Source: Trichoplusia ni
Taxonomy: Eukaryota; Arthropoda; Insecta; Lepidoptera; Noctuidae
Assembly: GCF_003590095.1 (NCBI RefSeq)
Contig: NC_039481.1
Coordinates: 13,795,895 to 13,859,894, forward strand
DNA: 64,000 bases
Direction: 5' to 3'
In this document: positions 9,878 to 18,200 of the stretch, piece by piece
Layout of the letters: the number at the start of each line of letters is the position of its first letter
Position numbering within the stretch: the stretch's first letter is position 1
Program-made: the position numbers and the translations under genes
Notes under the pieces: model-generated
The model's input: the letters and a program-made list of their open reading frames with translations, nothing else
Databases searched by the model: none
What the model was told of the DNA's origin: nothing

Positions 9878-10962
9878 AAATTTTCCTCTTCGTTATTTAC
9901 AGTATCGTCAGTATTTTCGTATTGTTCCTCGTTACACATTTCGTCGTAATTTTGCTCATACTCGTACTCACAATCGACATAGTCGTTCTGTTCGTCGTCG
10001 TTGAGCATGTTATTACGTACCGTCCGCATCGAAACGTCCGTGTTGTGCGGCTTCGGTGTTTGGTTATTTATACCGAAACGGAACTGTTGGTTGGGATTAC
10101 TTTTAAAGAAACCTGATTGTTTATAATTATTTAAAGTTCGCGGGAACTGCTGTGGTTGATTTATGAAGGGTTTATTATGGTTAAAATTTGGTTTAAAACC
10201 TTGATGAGGTTGCTGGTTTCCTAATTTCTGATTATTAGGTGTTGGTATAAAATTGGGTTTAAACGGTTGTTGAGGCTTTAACTGCGTATTATTTTGCGAA
10301 TAACCGAACTTTTGTTGCGTTGGCGTTATAAAGTTTGGTTTAGATGTTGTCGGCTGGTTATGGTTAACGTTCTTATTTTTGTTCTTTGCATTATATCGCG
10401 TTTGAAAGTTAACTTCTTCTGTGACAACACTTAACGCGGATTCTAACGTTGTACATTTATTTAGCCTTACAAACTTTATCAAATCCTCCGGTAGATTATA
10501 CATAAATACACTAAGCGACGTATTGTTCACTATGATGTATTTTGCTGCTTTGAGACCTTCATCTGTTAACAAATTAATTTTTGAGATTAGTGAGCTCCTA
10601 ACATTTTGTATCCTGTGACAAAAATCTATATAGGACTCGCCTTGTTTTATTTTCATATTTTCTAATTCTATGCTAATACATGCTTCGGACCTAGGGTCAC
10701 CAAAGTGTTGAACGAACAACTCTTTTAATTCTTCCCAAGTACTTACATTCTCGCGCTCGCTTACTAAAACGGCTGCCTTACCTACTAATCTACTCGTTAT
10801 ACAGTGATATAGGTAAACCTGCTGTGCTGGATTACTTTCCCCACGAAAACTTCTAATTACATATTCACACTTGGAGATGAATAAGTTTAGCAACTTATCG
10901 TCTCCGTCAAACCTCGGAATAATACTCTGTATTTCTTTCGGAATCAACTGGATCTGATTCAT
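9841..10962 (-). CDS. gag: Gag structural polyprotein of the errantivirus
   Basis: A 373-residue frame from a real ATG, about 490 bp downstream of the 5' LTR. It should form the intracellular capsid particle that packages the element RNA. Roughly residues 10-190 hold the capsid-like region, including a Trp-Glu-Glu-Leu segment followed by a Phe-Gly-Asp motif typical of gypsy-group Gag. Residues about 195-320 are strongly Asn/Gln/Pro/Phe-rich with short QxxKPNF-like repeats, and the tail (about 325-365) is acidic. No CCHC zinc knuckle is present, as in other errantivirus Gags, so RNA binding probably rests on the basic Asn/Gln-rich region. The A AAT TTT heptamer 40 bp before the stop explains how pol is read. 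No break was seen. Confidence 0.92.
   Translation of the reverse strand: MNQIQLIPKEIQSIIPRFDGDDKLLNLFISKCEYVIRSFRGESNPAQQVYLYHCITSRLVGKAAVLVSERENVSTWEELKELFVQHFGDPRSEACISIELENMKIKQGESYIDFCHRIQNVRSSLISKINLLTDEGLKAAKYIIVNNTSLSVFMYNLPEDLIKFVRLNKCTTLESALSVVTEEVNFQTRYNAKNKNKNVNHNQPTTSKPNFITPTQQKFGYSQNNTQLKPQQPFKPNFIPTPNNQKLGNQQPHQGFKPNFNHNKPFINQPQQFPRTLNNYKQSGFFKSNPNQQFRFGINNQTPKPHNTDVSMRTVRNNMLNDDEQNDYVDCEYEYEQNYDEMCNEEQYENTDDTVNNEEENFHILASPISQQR
9877..9883 (-). promoter_or_regulatory. -1 ribosomal frameshift heptamer (gag to pol)
   Basis: In the gag frame the minus strand reads A AAT TTT, a fit to the X XXY YYZ slippery consensus. The -1 (pol) frame has a stop at 9893-9895, just upstream, and is then open through the heptamer into the protease, so slippage here joins Gag to Pol about 12 codons before the gag stop. 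A downstream stimulatory structure was not worked out. Confidence 0.75.
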
Positions 10963-11262
10963 ATTGAAAGTTTATAAAATTTAATCAAATAAATGAATAA
11001 CGTAAAAAGCGATTCTTGTCTTTTAAGCACATAATAGCACTTAATAACTAAAACAAATGTAATTCATTAATTGTCGAATGAAAATACATCAAATTTAATC
11101 GTAATGAGCGATTTTAGTCTAATTACGATATCCTAAAACTAAGACTATGTAATTCACTGATTGCTAAGCGAAAATACACAAAGTTTACGTAAAAGTGGCG
11201 ATTTTTGTCCAATTAAACGTGGATGGGAATAGACAAGGATGAGGAATGCGGGTAAAGGGTCT

Positions 11263-11268
11263 ACTCAC
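11263..11268 (-). promoter_or_regulatory. Splice donor for the env mRNA
   Basis: GTGAGT on the minus strand in the leader between the primer binding site and gag. It is the best donor in the leader and sits just after a short in-frame ATG exon. Confidence 0.65.
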
Positions 11269-11285
11269 AATTTGCTCGATCCCAT
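11269..11285 (-). CDS. env: Predicted env leader mini-exon with its start codon
   Basis: In the 5' leader, an ATG at 11283-11285 is followed 17 coding bases later by a strong donor (GTGAGT, 11263-11268). Five codons plus two bases would join one base of the acceptor exon at 6187, and the arithmetic places the downstream frame exactly in env. This would give env an ATG and a compact signal peptide of about 20-25 residues. Subgenomic spliced env mRNAs are established for errantiviruses; this particular junction is inferred from the sequence. Confidence 0.65.
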
Positions 11286-11441
11286 GCCGGCTAATGTAGT
11301 TGCTTCTTGTGATACAAGTTACGTTCGTTGACGAATTTATTTGTTAGGTTCTTTACGGAATTAGTGTCAATGCGTCTAGGAGGCGTTACGACCGATTTGC
11401 GTGTCTATTAACGTTCACTTTTCGCGACTTTACTAATCCGA

Positions 11442-11454
11442 CCCGGCTGCGCCA
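11442..11454 (-). other. Primer binding site, tRNA-Ser type
   Basis: On the minus strand the sequence from the last LTR base reads TGGCGCAGCCGG. Its first 12 bases are complementary to a tRNA 3' end ...CCGGCTGCGCCA, which fits a tRNA-Ser acceptor stem; beyond that the match fails. The initial T is the last base of the LTR, so the site overlaps the LTR by one base. Some Drosophila gypsy relatives also use tRNA-Ser, whereas gypsy itself uses tRNA-Lys. Confidence 0.75.
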
Positions 11455-11781
11455 GTCAAATATGAACGGAGCGATACTTTTATAAAAAAATATTTATTTA
11501 AAAGAATACACGTGTTACAAGTACAAGATTTACAATTACAATGAGCAACTTAAACTATGTTACATTTGTTTTTATAATGCTTAAACCTTTATTGGTGTGT
11601 GTCCATGTATGGTCACACGGTGGGCCTGATTCACTGCAAGTGATCAGTCTAACTGTTTCAGTGGTCATTAATTTTATACAAATTGCACATTAGTAATGTA
11701 TCCATTGGTGTACAATACCAGTGGCGTGACATTACTTAGTGTACCAACAGGGTACGCGGTAAGGGTTCGCTATGCGTAACT
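11454..11781 (-). repeat. 5' LTR of the errantivirus
   Basis: This 328-bp direct repeat is the upstream LTR in element orientation. Its outer end abuts the ACGT target duplication and its inner end runs straight into the primer binding site. It should hold the element promoter: a TATA-like heptamer lies at 11672-11678 (minus strand), about 100 bp into the LTR. Candidate AATAAA signals on the minus strand are at 11588-11593 and 11493-11498. No difference from the other LTR was seen. Confidence 0.96.
11672..11678 (-). promoter_or_regulatory. Candidate TATA box in the errantivirus 5' LTR
   Basis: TATAAAA on the minus strand sits about 103 bp from the LTR start, with initiator-like bases (GACTGATCAC) about 30 bp downstream near 11645. 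Many errantivirus promoters rely on an initiator and downstream element instead, so its use is an inference. Confidence 0.35.
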
Positions 11782-11785
11782 ACGT
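11782..11785. repeat. Target site duplication ACGT (right copy)
   Basis: This is the partner of 4161-4164. The empty site reads ...AAAAGTAT-ACGT-ACTTTTT..., an alternating pyrimidine/purine core inside a short palindrome. Confidence 0.85.
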
Positions 11786-14700
11786 ACTTTTTGTTTAGGC
11801 GTTTGTTTTGGTACAATTCAATGTGTTATTTTATTTACAGTGTAAATAATATCGGAGTTTAACTTTATTTAATTACATTTGTGTTTTCTTTAAGGATCAA
11901 TAAATAAAGCAGAAATGTAGTGTGTTTGCTTTCTTACCTTTACCTATACTACAACTTGCTTAAGTTTATGCTCTTTTACTCATCCCGATTCTGGTCTAAA
12001 GTATACTCAAGAGCGCTTTTTAATCGTTTTATCCCTAGTGATAGATAAATAAAATATTAAAAAAAAATACAAATATTAACACCAAATACAAAACCAGTGC
12101 TTTTACAACTGAGTGACAACGCAATTAACAGTGCATCAGCTTGTTATATTTTGAAATCCATGAAACAAAAAGGCCGTGTTATCCACTTTTCATAAGGCCG
12201 GCGCTACAACACAAATTTCGCGTATCATACCTGGCCGTAGTTTCATAAGCTTTATTAAAATTCCCGTCGCAGGGCGGGGTCCGATTCTGGGATATCGTGC
12301 GCTAGCCTTATTATATCCGATCTCGACGCACGCGAACGTTTTGACGTACTAATTGCAGGCGGGGTTGTTAGATACGAGTCACGGCATACCGTGGGGTGTA
12401 AAGCGGCCTTATTACAACCTCTACACGGCAACCTCCTAACAATTCCAACAGAATAGGGATTTAAGTGTACCGGGACGAATATTTTGGGACATTGTTGAGT
12501 GAGGAATGTAAGTAACAATGTTGTGAGTTTTAGGCACGATGTGACGTTAATTTGTAAGTGTGATGCTGTATATTGTAATGCGTACGAACACTTACATGTA
12601 TAAGTAATTACGTGGCGATGAGGGTTTGCGTGTGTGTGCGGTTGTGGAATGTTACCGGTAGGACGCGGAATGCTGTCTGTTCTTACATTGTTTTTCGTTG
12701 TGAGAAAATTCTATATTTACATCAAGTTTCACAGGAAACATGTTATATTAACACAAAAAGGTAATACGACTGATGCGTACAGCTGTTTGATTAGTCTAAA
12801 GGCGTTTACATGGAAATGCATTAGATATACCACCATTAAATGTAAATAAATATTCGCATCGTAAAAGTCTCCGCGACTAATAAATGCGACGCCATTAAGC
12901 TCACACGTAAGCGCGATATCCTTATTGACGTAATATATTTGCATCCTTACTCCTTAACGTATTTCTCCGCCATGCTTATTCAGTTCGTTTGCAACCGGTG
13001 CACGCGATTGGCGCCATTTTTACGATTATTTTAAATTTCGACCGTAAAATCCGAACGTCCACGACGCTTGCTGCGAACGACTTCGCTTTAATAGGCCGTA
13101 AGAAATTGCGCTTGAGTATAGCGAATATAGGTTTTTGCTTTTTTATTTTGATATTAAAAAAGTATTGATTTTTTATGCAAATCACTCAGAGTTGTTTCGA
13201 AGATAATATTTTTTGGTAATACGGTCTGGTTTGCTACCTTACATAAAAACTAAATTTCCCTGCATTCGAGGACAGCTTTATAATAAAATCGTAACATAGC
13301 ATTATGCACGTATAAAACCTTAATTTGTACCATTTATTTACACAATATACCCCAATAATCATAATAATAGTTCTCCGTAGCCTACAAGGCTTGCGTGACA
13401 TCTCAACTATATTTTTTAATGTTCCGAAACAAAAAATCGTTCATTCGTCCTACTTGCACACGCAAACAACTAATGTTTCAATTTTTTAAGCTGATGCTAT
13501 CTTTGTAAATGCATCGTGTATTTAGGTATATGTAATTGTTTAAAAAGTTTCCCTAATTTTGTTAGCTTGAGGGGAATTCAATAATCGGTAATTTTAAGGT
13601 CAACATAAGTGACGTTTTAGTTTTTGAAAAGATAAATTAGTTTATGGTCTGATGAGTAAGGGTATGTGGCTTAACGCCTTCAACTAATTGAATTAAGTAT
13701 TAGAATTTTACTTCATATTTTAATAAAATAATTTCATAACCTTTTTTTGTTCAATAATTACCTATATGCGACACAACTACTAAGAATTTATGTTTCAGCT
13801 CACTGAATAAATAAACACAGCAACTACCAACAAATTAACTTATTAAAACTAAAATTAATCATAATGAAATAATATCGTCGTAATTCCCAAAACTGACGAA
13901 TAAATTATTCGCACCATTTCCCAAACAACATGGCGGCATATTCATATGAAGCGTGATTTGCAACATTGGCCCTGATTATACCATCAACATCGTGACAGCT
14001 GTTCTATCAATCATATTCTATCAGCTCTCATGAAATCAATTACGGGCAACAACTGTTGCACAACCAATGTCCTACAAAATATAATTGCTCCGATGTGATG
14101 AACAAATCACGTGTCATTCTATCATTTCGATACGTTAACTCGAATATTGTTTGAATGTTTGAATTATCACTCAAAGTGGAAAGCTGGGAGTTTCAGTTGA
14201 TGAATGTTTTGCATTGTTTAGTTTTAATAAACTTTCGTCGGTCGCGGTTGAAAGTTGATCGTTGAAGAGACAGCCGTGTGTTGAAAATGTATCTACACGT
14301 GATACATATTTGTAACTTAAAGTTAAATGCTATTGTGAATAGCGATGTGAATTCAGATTTGTAATTGAGTTTGTAATATTGAAACAGCTGGAGCGAATGG
14401 AAAAGAAAATCTTATGTTTAAAAGGATTTTAGCTCTTTTACAAGTTCCACCCCATCCCTTAGGGATAAACACTGTCATGGCGCAGCACTACGTCACGCGA
14501 TGACGTCACCTCCCAAGGAGCTGGGGACGTGTGTTATCGCGCACATACATCAAACTAATGACCTGCCGGTGGATCACCGCGCTCCTTATATTGCGACATT
14601 TCGACGTTCGTAACCAATGCCCGATGCCCGATGGCGCACAGATAATAAATGCAACTTTTATAAGGCTTTTTATCGCAATGGAACGGAATTTATGCGTTCA

Positions 14701-16440
14701 CAGCGGTTTAACTGTTCCCACGGCGATGCTTTATCGCCGAATGCTTTTTTAATTTGCCCATAAAGTATTCGCCTTGATGATACATTCAATTAATATTTTA
14801 ATGCGCTTTAAATATTTTGATAGTCGTCTCTCGTAAATTTTATCTAATTCGTAGATATGCATGAATATTTAGTAGATCATTACTCATATTATGACATAGA
14901 TGTGATGGCCCTTCCGCCATATGCCTCGAAATTACCTTATAATCGAATCAACAACTACCAACGAAACATTCGGTAAATGTTTCAATCTGAAAGATATAAC
15001 CATTTGAAGTAGTTCTGAAATCAATCATGCCATCAATACTCGACTAAACTTATCCGATTACACACATAGTGCATAGACCACGGAGCCAAATTCTATTCGC
15101 AGTAAAACAGAGCTATGTCTGTGTACGCTTCAGCACGGAAGCGGGCAGTGCATTTGGCCGCGAATTTAGCGAAGTTATTCGTCGAGCGTGGAGCGCGCGG
15201 CCGGTCACTCGCGTATTGTTCCCGCCGTCCGCCGCCGTCCGCATCGCCTACGGAACCCGGTTCCGTTCGCTGCCACATAAAGAACCCCCTTTATTGCTCG
15301 CTGCTCGTGTGTGTGTAATCTATGCGTAGTAAAACCCTGAGCAAGAAAACTAATTCGAACATAAAGATCGCGGCGTTTTTGCCTGCCATTGTGAGCGGAG
15401 TTTTCATTTTGTTTCCGTCGTAATCGCAGAAGTAATAAGCGGTGACCATATTTATGCTCTATAAATTAGACTGACCTATTCATTGTTCTAACGCAGTATA
15501 ATGGGAACGTTAACCTATTTTTCAGGCGGAAAGCGTTGAAATTCTTGTTTCCTAGTTAGTTTCTAACATCGCAGAGAACGTAACTATTAACTATGTAAAC
15601 TAGACATTTGTTTTCAGGTGCGTTAACATCAGTTAAAATAAGCATAAAGCCGTTTCCCCGGCAGCCGGCTCCGGAAGCGGCGGCTATTCCGCGCGAATCT
15701 TGTTGAATTATTTGTGTAAAATGGCCGCTCGCGACCGTCACTTAAGCTTTGTCCTGCGTGGCGTCCACAAGCACGGTGTGTGAACATTATGGCGATATAA
15801 AACCGCTAATTGGTTCAGTAAAATGCACGCTTTTTCGCAATAAAAATTCTCATACACCAGCGAAAATAAACCAGCACTATATAGGAGCATTAAACCGGCG
15901 GACGTAATTAAATTTGCAATAATTTCATTTGTTATAATTTCCCACCATAATCGTATTTAGTAGTTATTCAGTAATAACATTGTTATTTGTAGCTATAGCT
16001 GCGGGTGAGCTCGTAATCACAGGTTTATGTAGACACTATGCGGAGCCGAGACGATTCATCCACATTAAAACTGTAATGGCAACACATTTCCACTCCAATA
16101 TATTATGATTACGAGTCCTCTATGTGCATGCCCCTTTTTGTTATGAACGCTAGTGCTTCTACTGAACAAGATCACGTTTTAACTTTTCATGTATCCATTA
16201 TCCATATCCAAAAATATTAAGGTACACCCTAACCTTTGAAAGTTCGGTAATTGGAAGCTTACGTAAGCCATACTTCAGCACTGCTAATCGGATACTTCAC
16301 AAATACAATTAAAGACGACAGTTTTTGCCAATTCCGCCGGCGATAGTCATTTGTTCCGCTTTTATCGTTACACATGCGAAGTGGAACAGTTATTAGTTTC
16401 GTTTGTCAGATGTAAGTAGGTGCTTACTATTATCTCAGTT
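11786..16440. other. No gene seen; non-coding DNA with GC-rich islands
   Basis: I found no supported gene. A GC-richer block lies at about 12240-12520. A strongly CpG-rich block lies at about 15070-15300, within which open frames exist on several frames, as expected when stops are rare. A CRE-like pair lies near 14490-14508. A CAG|GT junction after a pyrimidine run occurs at 15617/15618. The remainder is AT-rich and unremarkable. Confidence 0.5.
14501..14508. promoter_or_regulatory. Consensus CRE palindrome with adjacent half site
   Basis: A perfect TGACGTCA, preceded about 10 bp upstream by TACGTCA. This is the consensus for CREB/ATF bZIP dimers. Use in vivo is unknown. Confidence 0.35.
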
Positions 16441-16690
16441 CCCGGGCTACACAACCTAATTAAAAACAACAAGCGAGTTGGCATCGGGAGATTATTCGGT
16501 TGTGTAGGGCGCGGCCGTAACAAATATAATAAATTAAGTCGACGCGTCGTAATCGATCGTGTGTAGCATCGAGATGTTGACTTTTCAATTAAGTCGACTG
16601 CCGATCTTGTGCCGACAACCGTACGATTAATCAATCGTGGTCGGACGAATCGGGTCCCGCCCGGTACCACGGGACGCGCCAAAATTATCA
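16441..16690. other. Cluster of foldbacks and a repeated AATTAAGTCGAC motif
   Basis: Inverted arms CTACACAACC (16447-16456) and GGTTGTGTAG (16498-16507) pair perfectly over a 41-base loop. AATTAAGTCGAC occurs twice, near 16532-16543 and 16587-16598. Downstream, GTCCCG and CGGGAC form another short stem near 16650-16675. A 107-codon minus-strand frame covers the block but is not recognised. It looks like a conserved non-coding or structured element. Confidence 0.4.
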
Positions 16691-17242
16691 CGAATTAATG
16701 GACCCCCGGTCTGGACACGGAACTGTGCTCACTCATGTTTTATTTACTCTTCTCGTCCTGGAATAGAAATAGGCAAGGGACGCCTCTCCTCATTTACCTA
16801 ATAGATTGGTATTGGTTTAGCATCACGTTTCTCCGCTTTTTTTATACTAAGAGCTGAGAGGAAAATCGCTAATATTTACTTTAGTTGTTGCGTTGAACTT
16901 TAAGAAAATACATTTAACGCTTAAGAAGTGGAGACTTGAAAACTTGTTACTATTTGAGTATCTTTTTTCAAATCAATTCCCATGGTGTTTATTTAAATCT
17001 AGCATTGCGTCAAAATACAATTTTATAAATTAACTTATTAATAGGTTCCATTAACTATAAAAGAGAGTTGAGATTAACTATTAATGGAGGCAAGAGTTGG
17101 ACAAAACGAAACCTTTTTTCCTAATTATTCATGTTTCAGAATTGGCATCACAATAAAATCTTAAATAGACTTCAATATACAAGAGACATTAGATTCAAAA
17201 TCGAGTGTATCCGTGAGTTCGGCACCGGTAGTTGGTCGTGAT

Positions 17243-17276
17243 CTATCGGGCCGTACATTTCGACTCGACCCGATAG
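17243..17276. repeat. Short inverted repeat CTATCGGG / CCCGATAG
   Basis: Perfect 8-bp arms at 17243-17250 and 17269-17276 with an 18-base loop in an otherwise AT-rich stretch. The surrounding DNA from 16690 to 17520 shows no gene. Confidence 0.4.
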
Positions 17277-17535
17277 TCTATGCACGAAGTAATTACTTTT
17301 AACATCAATCTTGACCCGGATTGGAGGGATTGTGTTATGATTATAAGAACAATACTCTATTGGATCACTTGAATATACGTTGTTGATTGGACTAAACATG
17401 TTCATTGTTTGGTCAAACAAAATAAATGGATAACAATATTGAATGATGTATTCAAGTTTCGTTCTCTAATTAATTGTTATTAACTGTATTTAGTTACCTA
17501 TTAATTTAATTAATAATTTTCAACAAGACGGACTA

Positions 17536-17748
17536 ATGTCGGACTCCTGGCCGACGTCCGATGACCTGCTGGAGAATATATTCTCCTTGGAGCAGGGCTC
17601 CTTGAACTTTTTGGAGGAGGCCATGCCGGATTTCGGTCTGTGCGAAAACATACCGAAACCTGAGGCGATCAGCAGCTCTTGCTCTGACAGTGGACTGTCT
17701 AGCGACCAGGCCGAATTACGCCGTATACATTGCAAGACCAAGTTTTGA
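17536..17748 (+). CDS. CREB3-like acidic/serine-rich coding segment (exon or retrocopied fragment)
   Basis: Seventy codons from an ATG to TGA, much GC-richer than the flanks. An acidic, leucine-spaced N-terminal part (SDDLLENIF at residues 8-16, NFLEE at 24-28) is followed by a serine run with SDSGLSSDQ (residues 50-58). From memory of the family, an SDD-L-L...SDSG-S-D arrangement marks the activation region of CREB3/CREB3L bZIP factors, ER-tethered transcription factors. No basic region, zipper or membrane segment follows. An acceptor-like TTTTCAACAAG lies just upstream at about 17517-17527, but I see no convincing donor, and AATAAA follows the stop within a few bases. It could be a terminal alternative exon, an exon with an unseen donor, or a truncated retrocopy. 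The family call is tentative. Confidence 0.4.
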   Translation: MSDSWPTSDDLLENIFSLEQGSLNFLEEAMPDFGLCENIPKPEAISSSCSDSGLSSDQAELRRIHCKTKF

Positions 17749-17751
17749 AAT

Positions 17752-17757
17752 AAATAA
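17752..17757 (+). terminator. AATAAA signal just after the 17748 stop
   Basis: AATAAATAATAAAAATAAA follows the TGA almost directly. It could end a transcript of the CREB3-like segment, but such strings are common in AT-rich DNA. Confidence 0.25.
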
Positions 17758-17758
17758 T

Positions 17759-18124
17759 AAAAATAAAAGTACAACATGCATCTAATTCAATGGACTTAAA
17801 GTTATAGAAGATACAAATCAATCAAAGATTTTGAAAGTCTTGGAAACCAATTTATTCAGAGAACTCCAAAAAATCGCGGAATGACAGAAATTTGAAACAT
17901 GGGATTCGTAAATAGTAAGGATTTCATATCTAGGAGAAAAGTGGATGAAGCAACAAGCAATTCCAGGAGGAGCAATGATGTGCATCAGTCTAACTTATTG
18001 CCTGTGCATATCAGAATTATCAGAAAATTACATATTAAAACAGTTGCTGGAATTTAGACCTGCAACTATATGCATAATAATTCAATCTTTGAAACCCTAG
18101 TTCACATAAATACATAGACCTTTA
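17759..18124. other. No gene seen between the CREB3-like segment and the LINE tail
   Basis: AT-rich, purine-rich on the plus strand. I see no frame or repeat that I can name. Confidence 0.4.
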
Positions 18125-18200
18125 TTTAGTCCTAGCTACCGCATTAGGTTAAGTAACCTGTAATGGTAGATTAGTGTAATAATTAAATAAATAAATAAAT
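18125..18200 (+). mobile_element. 3' tail of a non-LTR retrotransposon, (TAAA)n ended
   Basis: This about 75-bp stretch aligns with the 3' tail of the LINE remnant at 32288-32356: both share TAGCT, CGCATTAG and CCTGTAATG blocks in the same order and end in a TAAA run. The element is severely 5'-truncated. Confidence 0.55.

Larger units (their letters stand above)
4165..11781 (-). mobile_element. Endogenous errantivirus (Ty3/gypsy LTR retrotransposon with env), apparently intact
   Basis: A complete 7617-bp element read on the minus strand: 5' LTR (11454-11781), primer binding site, leader, gag, pol, env, polypurine tract and 3' LTR (4165-4492). The LTRs are both 328 bp, begin AGT and end ACT as is usual for the gypsy group, and I found no difference between them by eye. 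A 4-bp duplication ACGT flanks the element (4161-4164 and 11782-11785). Gag, pol (protease, RT, RNase H, integrase) and env reading frames are all open with their key motifs present. Three-gene organisation with a cleavable Env identifies the errantivirus group, of which lepidopteran members are known. Identical LTRs and unbroken frames imply recent insertion; present activity is inference. Ty1/copia and BEL are excluded by the pol domain order and RT motif. Confidence 0.96.

Noticed and set aside
9874..10116. Hydrophobic plus-strand frame opposite gag
   Set aside because: Antisense reading of the Gag acidic and Asn-rich tail; its hydrophobicity follows from complementing Glu/Asp/Asn codons.
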